From the NCBI RefSeq assembly GCF_001565895.1, contig NZ_LSNE01000009.1, positions 96,670 through 157,026 of the forward strand: a DNA stretch of 60,357 nt, written 5' to 3'. Made by a program: the position numbers and the translations under genes. Under the pieces are notes generated by a model. It had not been told where the DNA came from, did no database searches, and was given only the letters and a program-made list of their open reading frames with translations. The number at the start of each line of letters is the position of its first letter. Positions within the stretch are counted from its first letter, which is position 1. The DNA comes from Paraglaciecola hydrolytica (lineage in GTDB: Bacteria > Pseudomonadota > Gammaproteobacteria > Enterobacterales > Alteromonadaceae). Below, piece after piece: positions 44,623 through 54,354 of the stretch.

Positions 44623-47043
44623 TTAAAAAGTGACGTTTACACCAGCCCAAAAATTGCGAGCTTTATCTTTGTTATTGAAGTCATCAATAAAACTGGCGCT
44701 GTAACCATTTGTATTATTGCTGTCATAAATACAGCTGGTGGCGGTGTCATTACATGCGGTAAATGCAATGTTGTAGGTCGTAAAATCATGATCAAGCAAG
44801 TTGTTGATACGCAAGTTGAAAGTGACAGACTCACTGGCTTTAAATGACGCCCCCATATGGAGCACATGGTAGCCTTCATAATAAAGCGCGGCATCGGTAT
44901 TGGTATCCCATGAACGATAGCGTTTAGTACGCATTTCTGACGTCAGGAACAAGTTCAATGCATCGGTAGCCGCCCAGTTTAGGCTTAGGTTAGCCATATG
45001 CTTAGAGCTATTGCCTAAAGGTTGACCTTTTTCAGCCCCACTTTTTTGTTCGCTGTCGGTATAGGTGTAATTGATGCGAGCAGCAATACTGTCATTAATT
45101 TCCCAACGACTGGCAAGTTCTGCACCTTGTATGCTTACCTTATCTATATTCACGGTTTTACTGCTATTTGTGTAGCCTAATTCCGCGTATTCACCGGTGC
45201 TGCTGCATTCAACGCCAGTAATGGTACCACAAGGTTGACTGTCAATTTTGTCATCAAATTCATTTTTGAAAATGGTTAGATTAAAATTGTGGCCGTTTTG
45301 ATGATTCCAGTACGCTGCAATTTCTGACGATACACTGGTTTCGGCTTGAAGCGCTGAGTTACCAAATTGTGGTGAAGTACCTTGCCCACCAAAACCCACT
45401 ACACCGTCGTATAGCTGAGTGGTTTTTGGTGTTTTATAACCGGTGCTGATACCACCTTTGATTGTCCATTGCTCATTTAATGTATATACACCGTATAAAC
45501 GTGGACTTAATTGGCTGCCAAATACTTGATGGTCGTCGTGGCGTAAACCAGCAGTAATAGAAAATGAGTCCGAGCTATCCCACGTATCTTCCACAAACAC
45601 AGACCACATATTGTGTTCTTGTATTTCACCAGGGGTGCCATCTTCCATACCAAAGACACCATCTTCCAACTCACCACGAATTATTTGAATACCGCTGACT
45701 AAAATATGCTGGCCAGCTAAGTTAAAAGGCATGTCAAGTTTGGCGTCTAAAGTGTACTGATTGCTGGCCATTACACGCTTTTCTCGTGGCAGAAAAGTCG
45801 TTTCAGCTAGTGCTTTGCGATCTTCCAAGCTCATATCCGCATAAACACCTGTAGCATCAAACATAGCTAACAGTAATTCACGTTCGGTAGTGGTGAATGG
45901 CAGCGTGCGACCGTGGTTTTGTGTATCAACATAAGACAGTGAAACAAAACTATTACCAAACGCCCAACTACCATCATGGCTTAGCGACCAAGTATCGCGG
46001 GTAAATTGCTGTGCTGCGCTATAACCTGCCCGAGGGTTGGTGCGACGTGCCCACTCACCGCCATTAATAATACAGGCATCTTCTCTGGTGCCAACAGCAC
46101 CTTTACAAAAGTTACCGGCGGCCCAGATGCTATCAATATTATCCACTGTGCCGACGGGGTATTCTTTGTCGCCGTTTTCATTAATAACAGGGGTATTGTC
46201 ATATTGTTGTATGGAGGTTTCAATATCAAACCAAACACTTTGATTTGGTGAGGGAGTCCAGCTTAGTCGTCCGCCTAATACCTCATTTTTATTGTCAACC
46301 GTTTTGCCACCCGCACCAAAACCCAAAGAGCGTTCACGAGCTTCGCCATTAGGATACTCTACTGTCGCGTATTGTGGCATTGAAGACAAACGGTTGTATG
46401 CACTGCCACGCAGGGACATGCCTAGGACTCCGGGGATTAATGGTCCCATCACGTTAAATTCGGAGGTTATATCTTCGCCAAAGTTGTCATCAGTTTGTAG
46501 CGTGCGACTGTGGCTAACCGAGCCAACCCATTTGTCAGTTACTTTGCGTGTAATAATATTGATAACGCCGCCTAAGGCATCAGCACCATATAGAGTAGAT
46601 GCTGGGCCACGAATAACTTCTATACGATCAACTGCATCAAGCGGGGGAATATGGCCAAATTGATTGCCACCAAAATTGTTTGGGTAAATATCACCGTGAT
46701 TATTCTGACGCTTACCATCCACCAGGATCAGTGTGTAGTCCGAGCCCATACCCCGCATGCTGATAGAGCCCTGGCCGGTTTTGTCACGGGTTTCACCAAT
46801 ATCAACTCCCTCTAGATCTCTCACCGCATCCAGTAACGTAGTGTAGGGCCGAGTACTCAATTCTTCGTGAGTAATGACCGATATACTAGCAGGTGCATCG
46901 ACTAACTTTTGCTCAAAGCCTGATGCTGTTACTACTATGACTTCCATCCTATCTGTTTTGGCTAAAGTGGGTTCTGCATTAGCAGTTGATAAAGTGAACA
47001 CTGAGGCAATAGTGCAGGCTAGAGTCGTTGGGCGATACAACAT
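44623..47043 (-). CDS. TonB-dependent outer-membrane siderophore receptor, FepA/IrgA-like
   Basis: An 806-residue receptor. Signal peptide (LACTIASVFTLSTANA), TonB box near residue 40 (MEVIVVTASG), plug domain (SISMRGMGSDYTLILVDGKR, IEVIRGPASTLYGADALGGV, INIITRK) and 22-stranded barrel ending in NFWAGVNVTF with a C-terminal aromatic residue. The plug most resembles FepA, IrgA and related catecholate receptors, though a colicin-type substrate cannot be assigned. The ATG at 47043 is chosen because AAAGGAATAACA precedes it. An in-frame start at 47136 would put the Fur-like box inside the coding region. Confidence 0.93.
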   Translation of the reverse strand: MLYRPTTLACTIASVFTLSTANAEPTLAKTDRMEVIVVTASGFEQKLVDAPASISVITHEELSTRPYTTLLDAVRDLEGVDIGETRDKTGQGSISMRGMGSDYTLILVDGKRQNNHGDIYPNNFGGNQFGHIPPLDAVDRIEVIRGPASTLYGADALGGVINIITRKVTDKWVGSVSHSRTLQTDDNFGEDITSEFNVMGPLIPGVLGMSLRGSAYNRLSSMPQYATVEYPNGEARERSLGFGAGGKTVDNKNEVLGGRLSWTPSPNQSVWFDIETSIQQYDNTPVINENGDKEYPVGTVDNIDSIWAAGNFCKGAVGTREDACIINGGEWARRTNPRAGYSAAQQFTRDTWSLSHDGSWAFGNSFVSLSYVDTQNHGRTLPFTTTERELLLAMFDATGVYADMSLEDRKALAETTFLPREKRVMASNQYTLDAKLDMPFNLAGQHILVSGIQIIRGELEDGVFGMEDGTPGEIQEHNMWSVFVEDTWDSSDSFSITAGLRHDDHQVFGSQLSPRLYGVYTLNEQWTIKGGISTGYKTPKTTQLYDGVVGFGGQGTSPQFGNSALQAETSVSSEIAAYWNHQNGHNFNLTIFKNEFDDKIDSQPCGTITGVECSSTGEYAELGYTNSSKTVNIDKVSIQGAELASRWEINDSIAARINYTYTDSEQKSGAEKGQPLGNSSKHMANLSLNWAATDALNLFLTSEMRTKRYRSWDTNTDAALYYEGYHVLHMGASFKASESVTFNLRINNLLDHDFTTYNIAFTACNDTATSCIYDSNNTNGYSASFIDDFNNKDKARNFWAGVNVTF

Positions 47044-47106
47044 TGTTATTCCTTTAAAAGCGTAAACACGCAGGGTGTTAGGTATATTTTTGTAAATAGT
47101 GTTACA

Positions 47107-47125
47107 AATGATAATTATTATCATT
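47107..47125. promoter_or_regulatory. Fur box before the TonB receptor gene
   Basis: AATGATAATTATTATCATT is a perfect 9-1-9 palindrome and very close to the consensus GATAATGATAATCATTATC. It lies about 64 bases upstream of the receptor start (47043) where a promoter would be. Iron-dependent repression is expected. Confidence 0.85.
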
Positions 47126-47294
47126 GGCTTGGTCAATCGTTATTGTTTCTAAAGGCAATAAATAGTTGTGTTATGCCTCGAAGAGGGGCGTGTTCTAAAA
47201 TATTTAATTAAGCACAGCTGTTAGAACTGCTGTTTGCAAGTTATAGTCACGCCCCAACCAAGCCCTAGCGTTTTTATTTTGAGAACAGCTTTTT

Positions 47295-48215
47295 ATGCGC
47301 AGTACCATTTTATATGTGATGACAGTATTGATCTGGGGTTCAACCTGGTTGGCCATCGAATTTCAGTTGGGCGTAGTAGCGCCTGAAGTCTCACTGGTTT
47401 ATCGTTTTTCCATCGCCGCATTTTTAATGTGGGGCTATTGTTTGTGGCGTAAACTTCCCCTTAAATTTTCTGCTAAAGATCATCGTTTTTTTGTGGTGCT
47501 GGCGGTGTGTAATTTTGGTTTTAATTACCTGTTGTTATATTGGGCGCAGGCGTATTTAACCTCTGCCATGACGTCGATTGCCTTTTCGATGTTGCTCATC
47601 ATGAACATCATCAACAACCGTTTGTTTTTTGGTAAATCCATTGCACCACGGATGTTTGTTGGGGCCGCTTTGGGTTTGGCTGGTATCGTGGCCTTGTTTT
47701 GGCAAGACATCCGTACTTTTGATTTATCCAGTACGGCCATGCTCGGTTTAGGTTTATCTCTTGCCGGTACTATGGTCGCCTCTTTTGGCAATATGACCAG
47801 TGTGCGTAACTCAAAAAATAATGTGGGTGTATTGCAAGGTAACGCGTGGGGCATGCTGTATTCGGCGTTTTTTTTAGCTATCTACGTTGTGTTAAATGGA
47901 GGCAGTTTTACCTTTGATTTTGCCGCGCCTTATGTCTTGTCGTTGTTGTATTTAAGTGTCTTTGGCACTGTATTGGCTTTTGCCTTTTATTTTATTCTGA
48001 TTAAAGATATCGGCCCTGAACTCGCCAGTTACACTGTGGTATTGTTTCCGGTGGTGGCGGTGGCTCTAAGTATCTGGTTTGAGGGTTTTGAATTGCAACC
48101 AAGTTCCATGTTAGGTTTTATCTTAGTCCTGAGTGGCAATGTGATTGTATTAACGCCTTTTAGAAAGATAAAAGCCTTATTATTGCCTAATAAGGCAGTA
48201 CAACCGGTCGTTTAA
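47295..48215 (+). CDS. EamA/DMT-family transporter
   Basis: A 306-residue integral membrane protein with about ten spans in two EamA repeats. The start is RSTILYVMTVLIWGSTWLAI and the second half begins near GMLYSAFFLAIYVVLNGGSF. It resembles drug/metabolite exporters of the RhtA/YdcZ group, but no substrate can be named. It is divergent from the receptor gene at 47043, and converges with the PiuC gene with a 4-base overlap. No Fur site directly upstream was seen apart from the shared one. Confidence 0.9.
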   Translation: MRSTILYVMTVLIWGSTWLAIEFQLGVVAPEVSLVYRFSIAAFLMWGYCLWRKLPLKFSAKDHRFFVVLAVCNFGFNYLLLYWAQAYLTSAMTSIAFSMLLIMNIINNRLFFGKSIAPRMFVGAALGLAGIVALFWQDIRTFDLSSTAMLGLGLSLAGTMVASFGNMTSVRNSKNNVGVLQGNAWGMLYSAFFLAIYVVLNGGSFTFDFAAPYVLSLLYLSVFGTVLAFAFYFILIKDIGPELASYTVVLFPVVAVALSIWFEGFELQPSSMLGFILVLSGNVIVLTPFRKIKALLLPNKAVQPVV

Positions 48216-48892
48216 GTTTGTGCCCATTGGCGTAACAAATTATGGTAAACCCCAGTTAGTTGTACAATTTCTGGGCTGTCTTGTACTTTGTTGCGCAGTG
48301 ACTGAATTGCCATATCCATATCAAATAGTATGCTGCGTTTTTCGTCGCTAGCCACCATGCTTTGTAACCAAAAAAATGAAGCTAAACGCCGACCTTTGGT
48401 GACGGGCGTTACTCTGTGTAAGCTGGTTGCTGGGTATAACACCAAATCGCCTGCAGCGAGTTTTACTCGTTGCGTGCCATAGGTATCTTCCATTACTAAC
48501 TCGCCACCTTCATATTCATCAGGTTCAGAAATAAATAAGGTCATGGATAAGTCGGTACGTATTTTCACAGGTGTGCCCGGCACTTGGCGTATGGCGTTGT
48601 CGATGTGAGTGCCAAATGATTGTCCACCTTGATAACAATTAAACAGAGGCGGGAATATTTTGCCGGGTAGGGCGGCTGACATAAACAGATTATTTTGCGC
48701 CAAGGCACTTAAAATCATATCGCCTAACTGGCGTCCAATCAGTGAATCGTTGGGTAGTTGCAGGTTGTTTTTAGTTTGTGAACTTTGGTAACCAGCAGTG
48801 ATGTTACCGTCTGTCCAGTCGGCTTTTTGTAGTTGTTCTTTCGCTTGTTTGACTTGTTCTTTAGTCAGAACTTGAGGGATTTTTAATAACAT
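48212..48892 (-). CDS. Fe2+/2-oxoglutarate-dependent PKHD-type hydroxylase, PiuC/YbiX
   Basis: A 226-residue dioxygenase. The iron ligands are His96 and Asp98 (FGTHIDNAI) and His159 (TSLHRVTPV), with an arginine near 168 for 2-oxoglutarate. It matches PiuC/YbiX, typically encoded next to a Fiu- or PiuA-type siderophore receptor and induced by iron starvation. The receptor gene lies 100 bases upstream on the same strand, so the two are an operon. Its substrate is unknown; involvement in siderophore or receptor maturation is only inferred. Confidence 0.93.
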   Translation of the reverse strand: MLLKIPQVLTKEQVKQAKEQLQKADWTDGNITAGYQSSQTKNNLQLPNDSLIGRQLGDMILSALAQNNLFMSAALPGKIFPPLFNCYQGGQSFGTHIDNAIRQVPGTPVKIRTDLSMTLFISEPDEYEGGELVMEDTYGTQRVKLAAGDLVLYPATSLHRVTPVTKGRRLASFFWLQSMVASDEKRSILFDMDMAIQSLRNKVQDSPEIVQLTGVYHNLLRQWAQT

Positions 48893-48992
48893 AGCTGCTA
48901 CTTTTTTGAGGGCTTAAAAACAATATTGCCTTACACCACAGTGCAAGGCAACATTCGAATACATAAGGCAATATTCAGATCTTAAAACAGGT

Positions 48993-51179
48993 TTAGAAGC
49001 TGTATGTGGCGCCCAGAGTTATTAAGCGGCCAGTTCCTGGAATAAAGTGACCACCACCTAATTGATCAACATAATCTTCATCGGTGATATTGCTGCCGTT
49101 AAGATTGATTGAGAGTTTTTCGGTGGCTTGATAAGAAACCATCATATCAAATAAGGTATAGGAATCAGCTGTGCGGCTAGTTGAGGTATTGCCGTTGTTA
49201 CGTTCACCCACATACTCCAACCCTAAGCCGGCGGCTAATTGATCGTTAAAATCATAACGAGCCCACAAACTGGCAGAGTTTTTAGGTGATCTTGCTAAAC
49301 TAAGGCCCACGTTATCATCTAAGTCGTTGACTACTTCTGTATCTTGGTAGGTATAGCCAGCGGTTACTGACAACTCATCTGTCACTTGCCCAATAACTGA
49401 CAACTCTAATCCTGTTACTTTTTGCTCACCATCAAAGTAATAAAGATTTCTGTCATCGGCATCACGATAAGAACCATCGATTTTAGTATTTTGAAAAATA
49501 GCCGCTGTAGCGATAGCTCTACCCTTAAATAACTCCCATTTTGAACCTAATTCGATGCTGGTGTTTTTTTCTGGATTGGCATTGTTTTGATTGCCACTCA
49601 CGCCGCCTGTTAAGTCGCTAGCCAGTGGGGTAAACGACGTGCCAGCACTTACATAAATAGTGCTATTTTGGCTGGGTTTGTAGCTTATATTAGCGTTCCA
49701 ACTCAACTCTTTGCTATCTGTTGTAATGTAGCTGGCTAAGTCAGCAGAGTCATTGTGATACTCTGTATCAAAGTCATCCCAACGTAAACCTAAACCCACT
49801 ATCCATTGACTGTTTAGTTCAATGTTATCAACCACATAAACCGCCTTACCAGTGCCATCAGCAAAAGTTCGAGAACCATCACGGCCATATTGTCCAGTAA
49901 ATTCAAGATAAGGATTGGGATCAAACAGATCATTTAATACTGGAGTGTCATTAAGGTTATCCGCTACCAATGCAACATAGCCCCAACGCTCGAATTTTTC
50001 TTTAGCGAATTCGGTCCCTGCAACCACATTGTGCGTCATACCAGAGATCACATATGTACCCTGTAAATCGACTTGCACAATATTAATACTGTTGCTGGTA
50101 TCACGAGTTTTTTCATCACTCATACGTACATCGGTAGAGTCAGATACGCTAATAAAACGTGGTGCAGTTACTACATTTACCCGATCAACCGAGGCCGTTC
50201 TGGCTTTGGCAATTAATTTAGTGGATGCACTTAATTGGTTTTCATATTTAAGGGTGAATGACTTGGCATCAATGTCTTCAAAGTCACGATATAAGTTACC
50301 GTAAAAATTATCAAAATTAACCGGTGGAGTAGAGTTTGCATAAGCGGCTAAAGGGCCTTCGCTGACATCACTAACCCAAGGGATGCCGTAATCTGGTACG
50401 TTATCTTGGTTGAGTACGTCGGCATTGAGACTTAAGTTTGAATCAGCGGTTAACTGAGTCATTAATGAAGCGGCAATAGCCTGACTTTCATTGCTAACAT
50501 TATTACGACCCGCAACATCGCCATCTTCTGCGAGTAAATTAATCCGTAAAGCGGTTTGCTCTCCTAGTTTAGTATTAAAGTCCACCGTGGCACGATAATC
50601 ACTTTCGGTACCGATACGCGCAGTAACATCGGCAAATTCTTCTAATTTAGCGGTTTTAGTTTGCATATTAATGCTGCCGCCAGCACTACCACGGCCATTG
50701 GTGGTTGAACCTGGACCTTTGCTTACTTCTATTGATTCCGTGTTGTAGGTATCACGGCTGTAACCGGCTAAGTCACGAATACCGTCGATAAAAATATCAT
50801 TGCTGGCATCAAAACCACGGATACTCATGCTATCACCTGGAGGGGCTCCCCCTTCACCAGCCGCCATTGATATGCCCGGCACGTTGCGCAGTGCATCACG
50901 TAAATTATCCACATTACGATCTTTCATCACTGATTGAGAAATAACCGTAATGGTTTTGGCGGTATCTAATAAAGGCAGGGGATATTTGTCAGATGTAGAT
51001 TGGTCGACTTTATAGCTATCTTCAGTTTGTGCTGTGGCTTGTGACACGGCTAACTCTTTCACTTCCTGTGCATGACTCAGGCCTATTGGCAAAATGGCGC
51101 TTAACGCTAACGCGATTGCGCTGCGGGTAAATTTCCTATTGCCGCTATTTATATAAAAACTGCCAATGTTTACTTCCAT
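48993..51179 (-). CDS. TonB-dependent catecholate siderophore receptor, Fiu/PiuA-like
   Basis: A 728-residue receptor. A signal peptide (IALALSAILPIGLSHA) is followed by a plug with LLDTAKTITVISQSVMKDRN, SMSIRGFDASNDIFIDGIRD and IEVSKGPGSTTNGRGSAGGS, typical of the Fiu/CirA-like TonB-siderophore family. The barrel ends GRLITLGATYSF with the C-terminal phenylalanine. It is upstream of piuC in the same operon, as in E. coli fiu-ybiX, which imports monomeric catechol siderophores. A Fur-like site lies about 100 bases upstream. Confidence 0.94.
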   Translation of the reverse strand: MEVNIGSFYINSGNRKFTRSAIALALSAILPIGLSHAQEVKELAVSQATAQTEDSYKVDQSTSDKYPLPLLDTAKTITVISQSVMKDRNVDNLRDALRNVPGISMAAGEGGAPPGDSMSIRGFDASNDIFIDGIRDLAGYSRDTYNTESIEVSKGPGSTTNGRGSAGGSINMQTKTAKLEEFADVTARIGTESDYRATVDFNTKLGEQTALRINLLAEDGDVAGRNNVSNESQAIAASLMTQLTADSNLSLNADVLNQDNVPDYGIPWVSDVSEGPLAAYANSTPPVNFDNFYGNLYRDFEDIDAKSFTLKYENQLSASTKLIAKARTASVDRVNVVTAPRFISVSDSTDVRMSDEKTRDTSNSINIVQVDLQGTYVISGMTHNVVAGTEFAKEKFERWGYVALVADNLNDTPVLNDLFDPNPYLEFTGQYGRDGSRTFADGTGKAVYVVDNIELNSQWIVGLGLRWDDFDTEYHNDSADLASYITTDSKELSWNANISYKPSQNSTIYVSAGTSFTPLASDLTGGVSGNQNNANPEKNTSIELGSKWELFKGRAIATAAIFQNTKIDGSYRDADDRNLYYFDGEQKVTGLELSVIGQVTDELSVTAGYTYQDTEVVNDLDDNVGLSLARSPKNSASLWARYDFNDQLAAGLGLEYVGERNNGNTSTSRTADSYTLFDMMVSYQATEKLSINLNGSNITDEDYVDQLGGGHFIPGTGRLITLGATYSF

Positions 51180-51270
51180 TATTCTGTGTCTCCAAGTTGG
51201 TTGATATAAGTATCAAATTAAAAGGTGTGTGCTCTTTAGGTTGAATCTACTATATTTTTTATCAAATCTA

Positions 51271-51289
51271 AATGCAAGTAATTATCATT
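51271..51289. promoter_or_regulatory. Fur box between the Fiu-like receptor and the TonB operon
   Basis: AATGCAAGTAATTATCATT agrees at 15 of 19 positions with the perfect box at 47107-47125. It lies about 92 bases from the receptor start (51179) and 135 bases from the DUF3450 gene (51424), so it may control both divergent operons. Confidence 0.65.
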
Positions 51290-51423
51290 TGCAAATGTGT
51301 TTACTTGATTTTATGTTTCTGGCATTATTTAGTCATTGTGAAAATACATCTTTAATTTGATAGCTAGTGACAGCCTTGTCATCGCGATAAGTGCTTTGGG
51401 GTTTAGTGTGATGTGGATAAAAA

Positions 51424-52197
51424 ATGAGTAATAAATCAGTTCGATTATTGGTATTAGCTTTAGCGCTAAGTTGTGCTTTGTTACATGGCGGGATGAATGC
51501 CCAAGAGGTAGCTCGAGCCGATCATATGGTTGAACAATGGTTGTCGCTAGAACGTCAAAACAGCAGCTTAGAGTCTGATTGGCAAACACAGAAACCCTTG
51601 TTAGCACAACGACTCAGTTTGCTAGAAATCGAAAAAAAGCAGTTAGAGGCCATGCTTAATGAAAAATCCACTGATTCCAGTGAAGTAGAGCAAAAACGCC
51701 TAACACTTATTCAAGAGCAATCTGAGCTAGAGGTCAATCAAGACAAACTTACTCAAGGTGTCAATCTATTGCTCGGGCAATTAAGTGGACTACAGCCTTT
51801 ATTGCCCAACCCTTTGTTACAAAGCTGGCAGCAAGAAAACGCTAATTTAACTGAGTCGTCACTCATATCAGAGCAGTTGCAGGTGGCTTTAGCCCAGTTG
51901 AATAAACTGGCTGAGTTCGATCAACGTATTAGTGTTGTGCAGCAAACTCTGTTTAATCCCCAAGGCGATCAAGTTGTAGTCAAACAATTTTACTTGGGCG
52001 CAGGTTTAGCCTGGTTTGTGAGTTTGGATGGCACTTATGCTGGCTCAGGGCAAGTCACAGAGTCCGGCTGGGAGTGGACCTTTGATGACAAGATGGATAG
52101 TAGCGAAATTAGCCGTGCCATCGCCATTTTTGAAAAACAAGCCGAGGCTGATTTTGTCCAGCTTCCGCTTAAACTCAGCTCGGCAGGGAGTCGTTAA
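51424..52197 (+). CDS. DUF3450 periplasmic coiled-coil protein of the TonB operon
   Basis: A 257-residue exported protein. The signal peptide ends near MNAQEVA. A long coiled coil follows (residues 35-110, KPLLAQRLSLLEIEKKQLEA, LTLIQEQSELEVNQDKL). The C-terminal section FYLGAGLAWFVSLDGTYAGS with WEWTFDD is a DUF3450 signature. It is the first gene of the TonB operon found in Alteromonadales and vibrios, and is thought to support energy coupling of TonB-dependent receptors. The start of the ExbB gene overlaps its stop (TAATG). A Fur-like site lies upstream. Confidence 0.88.
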   Translation: MSNKSVRLLVLALALSCALLHGGMNAQEVARADHMVEQWLSLERQNSSLESDWQTQKPLLAQRLSLLEIEKKQLEAMLNEKSTDSSEVEQKRLTLIQEQSELEVNQDKLTQGVNLLLGQLSGLQPLLPNPLLQSWQQENANLTESSLISEQLQVALAQLNKLAEFDQRISVVQQTLFNPQGDQVVVKQFYLGAGLAWFVSLDGTYAGSGQVTESGWEWTFDDKMDSSEISRAIAIFEKQAEADFVQLPLKLSSAGSR

Positions 52198-53549
52198 TGT
52201 CGGTCTCGCCTAAGTATTTAAACGCTATGTATTACGGGCTAATACTCATAGTCAGTATTAGTAGTCAAAGTGTGATGGCTAACGACAAGTTAGATAGCGC
52301 CTTATTAAAAAACATCACTCAAGCTGAACAACAGTTAAGTACCACAGAAAAACGCATTAGTGCGGAAAAAAGCCAACTTGCTAAGCAGTTAAATAACCTA
52401 GAACAACAGGTTCAAGCCTTACAGCAAAAAACCGCTGCGGCCAGACGTTTAAGTGATGAAAAAACCTTGAGCCTTAGTCAGTTAGAAAGCCGGATTAAAG
52501 AGTGGCGCGAACAACAAGCCTATCAGCAAAATCTAGTGAATCGTTTTTTGAATCAACAACAACTGGCAACGCAGGTAAGTCTTGTGCCAGTAGAGCAAAA
52601 ATTTGCCTTGATAACTGATTTTGCCAAAAGTTTTCAAGCCAAACTCAAGCCTGATTGGCAACAACGGGATGTGGTGATGGCAAGTGGTAAAGTTGAGTCT
52701 TTAGCGACTTTATCAGTAGGACCTTTGCACTGGTATTGGTTAGCCAACGAACAACAAGCAGGTATTGCTAGTTTTCAGAAAGGTGATAAAGAGCAGAATG
52801 GCCAGTTGCAGTCAGAATTATTGCTCAGTTCCTCGGCCAGCAGTGGTTTAGCAGATATCAAACAACAAGCTCAGGGTAACTTGACTTTTGATCCCACCAT
52901 GAACCGTGCGATGGCACGTCAGCAACATAACGAATCTGCCTGGCAGCACGTGGTTAAAGGTGGCGTTTGGGTTTTGCCTATTCTGCTGTTTGCGTTGTTG
53001 GCAATCATTATTGCCTTGTATAAATCTTGGCAGTTAATGCGTTTACCCAAGTTGGTACGTTTTACTCCAAGCCATGTACAGCGTTTGATACAGGATAAAG
53101 ATGTTGCTAGCTTAAATGTCGTAAAAGGCCCACAACAAGCCTTGTTAAAAACGGCCATGGAAGCAGGCAATGACAAACTGCGTGACGATCAGTTGTTTAT
53201 TCAATTACAACAAAACAAATATTGGTTAGAGCGCTGGTTGATGGTTATTGGTATTACCGCCTCAGTCGCACCTTTATTAGGTTTGTTAGGCACAGTAAGC
53301 GGCATGATCGAAACCTTTAAGATGATGACCTTGTTTGGCAGTGGTGATCCCGAAGTGGTATCGGGTGGGATTGCACAGGCCTTGATCACCACTGAATTGG
53401 GTTTAGTGGTGGCTATTCCTGCATTGGTGCTTAGTGCCATTTTGTCGAAACGCGCAAAAAGCTATTATTTTGAGCTCGAAAACTTTGCGATTTTGCTTAG
53501 CCAACCCCAAGACTTGCATAACAACGAAACACCAAAGGTTGCAGCATGA
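52197..53549 (+). CDS. MotA/TolQ/ExbB proton-channel protein, long form with coiled-coil extension
   Basis: A 450-residue ExbB-like protein, about twice the usual length. A signal peptide (ISSQSVMAND) and a periplasmic coiled coil (residues 30-125) precede three membrane spans: WVLPILLFALLAIIIALYKS, LMVIGITASVAPLLGLLGTV and ITTELGLVVAIPALVLSAIL. The two later helices carry the conserved proton-channel pattern. Such extended ExbB proteins occur in the TonB2-type systems with TtpC of vibrios. Overlaps on both sides show tight coupling (stop/start TAATG before, ATGA after). Confidence 0.93.
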   Translation: MSVSPKYLNAMYYGLILIVSISSQSVMANDKLDSALLKNITQAEQQLSTTEKRISAEKSQLAKQLNNLEQQVQALQQKTAAARRLSDEKTLSLSQLESRIKEWREQQAYQQNLVNRFLNQQQLATQVSLVPVEQKFALITDFAKSFQAKLKPDWQQRDVVMASGKVESLATLSVGPLHWYWLANEQQAGIASFQKGDKEQNGQLQSELLLSSSASSGLADIKQQAQGNLTFDPTMNRAMARQQHNESAWQHVVKGGVWVLPILLFALLAIIIALYKSWQLMRLPKLVRFTPSHVQRLIQDKDVASLNVVKGPQQALLKTAMEAGNDKLRDDQLFIQLQQNKYWLERWLMVIGITASVAPLLGLLGTVSGMIETFKMMTLFGSGDPEVVSGGIAQALITTELGLVVAIPALVLSAILSKRAKSYYFELENFAILLSQPQDLHNNETPKVAA

Positions 53550-53941
53550 TTACACAATTAGTTAATAGCTGGGTTTGTTGGGCGATTTTGTTGCTGGCAA
53601 TTTTTTGTTATCAGCAACTTTGGCAGCAGTATTTACTGGCAGCCTCGAGACAAGGAACTTCGCAGCAAACTGAACAACAAGCTGATGCTAGCCGCCAATT
53701 TACTGGGGTGCTTATTGGTGCCTTACCTTTACTGGGGCTGCTTGGCACTATCATTGGTTTACTCGAGTGTTTTGTTGGCCTTGCCCGTGAAGGAGCGAGC
53801 GGAGCCGTCCTTTCCGGTGGTATATCCGATGCCTTACTCACCACCCAATTAGGTTTGGTGTGTGCGCTGCCCGCGTGGATTTTACAGGCGGCGACACGAG
53901 CTAAAATGACACGTCAGCAAACTCTGATGTTAGCGAGGTAA
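53546..53941 (+). CDS. exbB: ExbB/TolQ-type proton channel subunit, short form
   Basis: A 131-residue protein with a first span (LLLAIFCYQQLWQQYL) and the conserved GALPLLGLLGTIIGLLECFV plus ISDALLTTQLGLVCALPAWI channel helices. It is a second, shorter ExbB next to the long one, as in TonB2 clusters. Together with ExbD it forms the proton-driven stator for TonB. The start overlaps the preceding stop (ATGA). Confidence 0.92.
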   Translation: MITQLVNSWVCWAILLLAIFCYQQLWQQYLLAASRQGTSQQTEQQADASRQFTGVLIGALPLLGLLGTIIGLLECFVGLAREGASGAVLSGGISDALLTTQLGLVCALPAWILQAATRAKMTRQQTLMLAR

Positions 53942-53946
53942 GGCAT

Positions 53947-54354
53947 ATGCAATCTCGTCTGCAACAACGTCTCGAACAGCAACCCGAACAAGGCATTGAT
54001 ATGTCGCCTTTGCTGGACGTGGTGTTTATTCTATTGATCTTTTTTATCGTGACCACGGTGTTTGTGCGCGAAACTGGCGTAGAGGTGGATAAACCTCAAG
54101 CTATTTCTGCGGCGCAACTGGAAAAAACCGTGATCCTGCTGGCCATCACTGATGCCGGTGAGGTTTTTTATGATGGCAGTCAGATTGGCGTGGTGGGGGT
54201 GCGCGGTATATTAGAACAATTGCAACGTAGTGATCCCCGTCCTGTGGTGATCCAAGCCGATAAAAATGTGCCAACTCAACTGTTACTTGAAGTAATTGAC
54301 GAAGCCAAACTAGCTGGCTCAACCACAGTTAATCTGGCAGCGCTTAAACAATGA
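53947..54354 (+). CDS. exbD: ExbD/TolR biopolymer transporter
   Basis: A 135-residue protein with one membrane helix (MSPLLDVVFILLIFFIVTTV) whose conserved Asp24 carries the proton, then a periplasmic TolR-like domain (TDAGEVFYDG, VVIQADKNVP, VIDEAKLAG). It is the stator partner of the two ExbB proteins. It is five bases after the short exbB and overlaps the next start by four bases (ATGA). Confidence 0.95.
   Translation: MQSRLQQRLEQQPEQGIDMSPLLDVVFILLIFFIVTTVFVRETGVEVDKPQAISAAQLEKTVILLAITDAGEVFYDGSQIGVVGVRGILEQLQRSDPRPVVIQADKNVPTQLLLEVIDEAKLAGSTTVNLAALKQ

Noticed and set aside
47044-47136. N-terminal extension of the TonB receptor with a run of isoleucines
   Set aside because: It would encode the Fur box and lacks a ribosome-binding site; the signal peptide begins at 47043.
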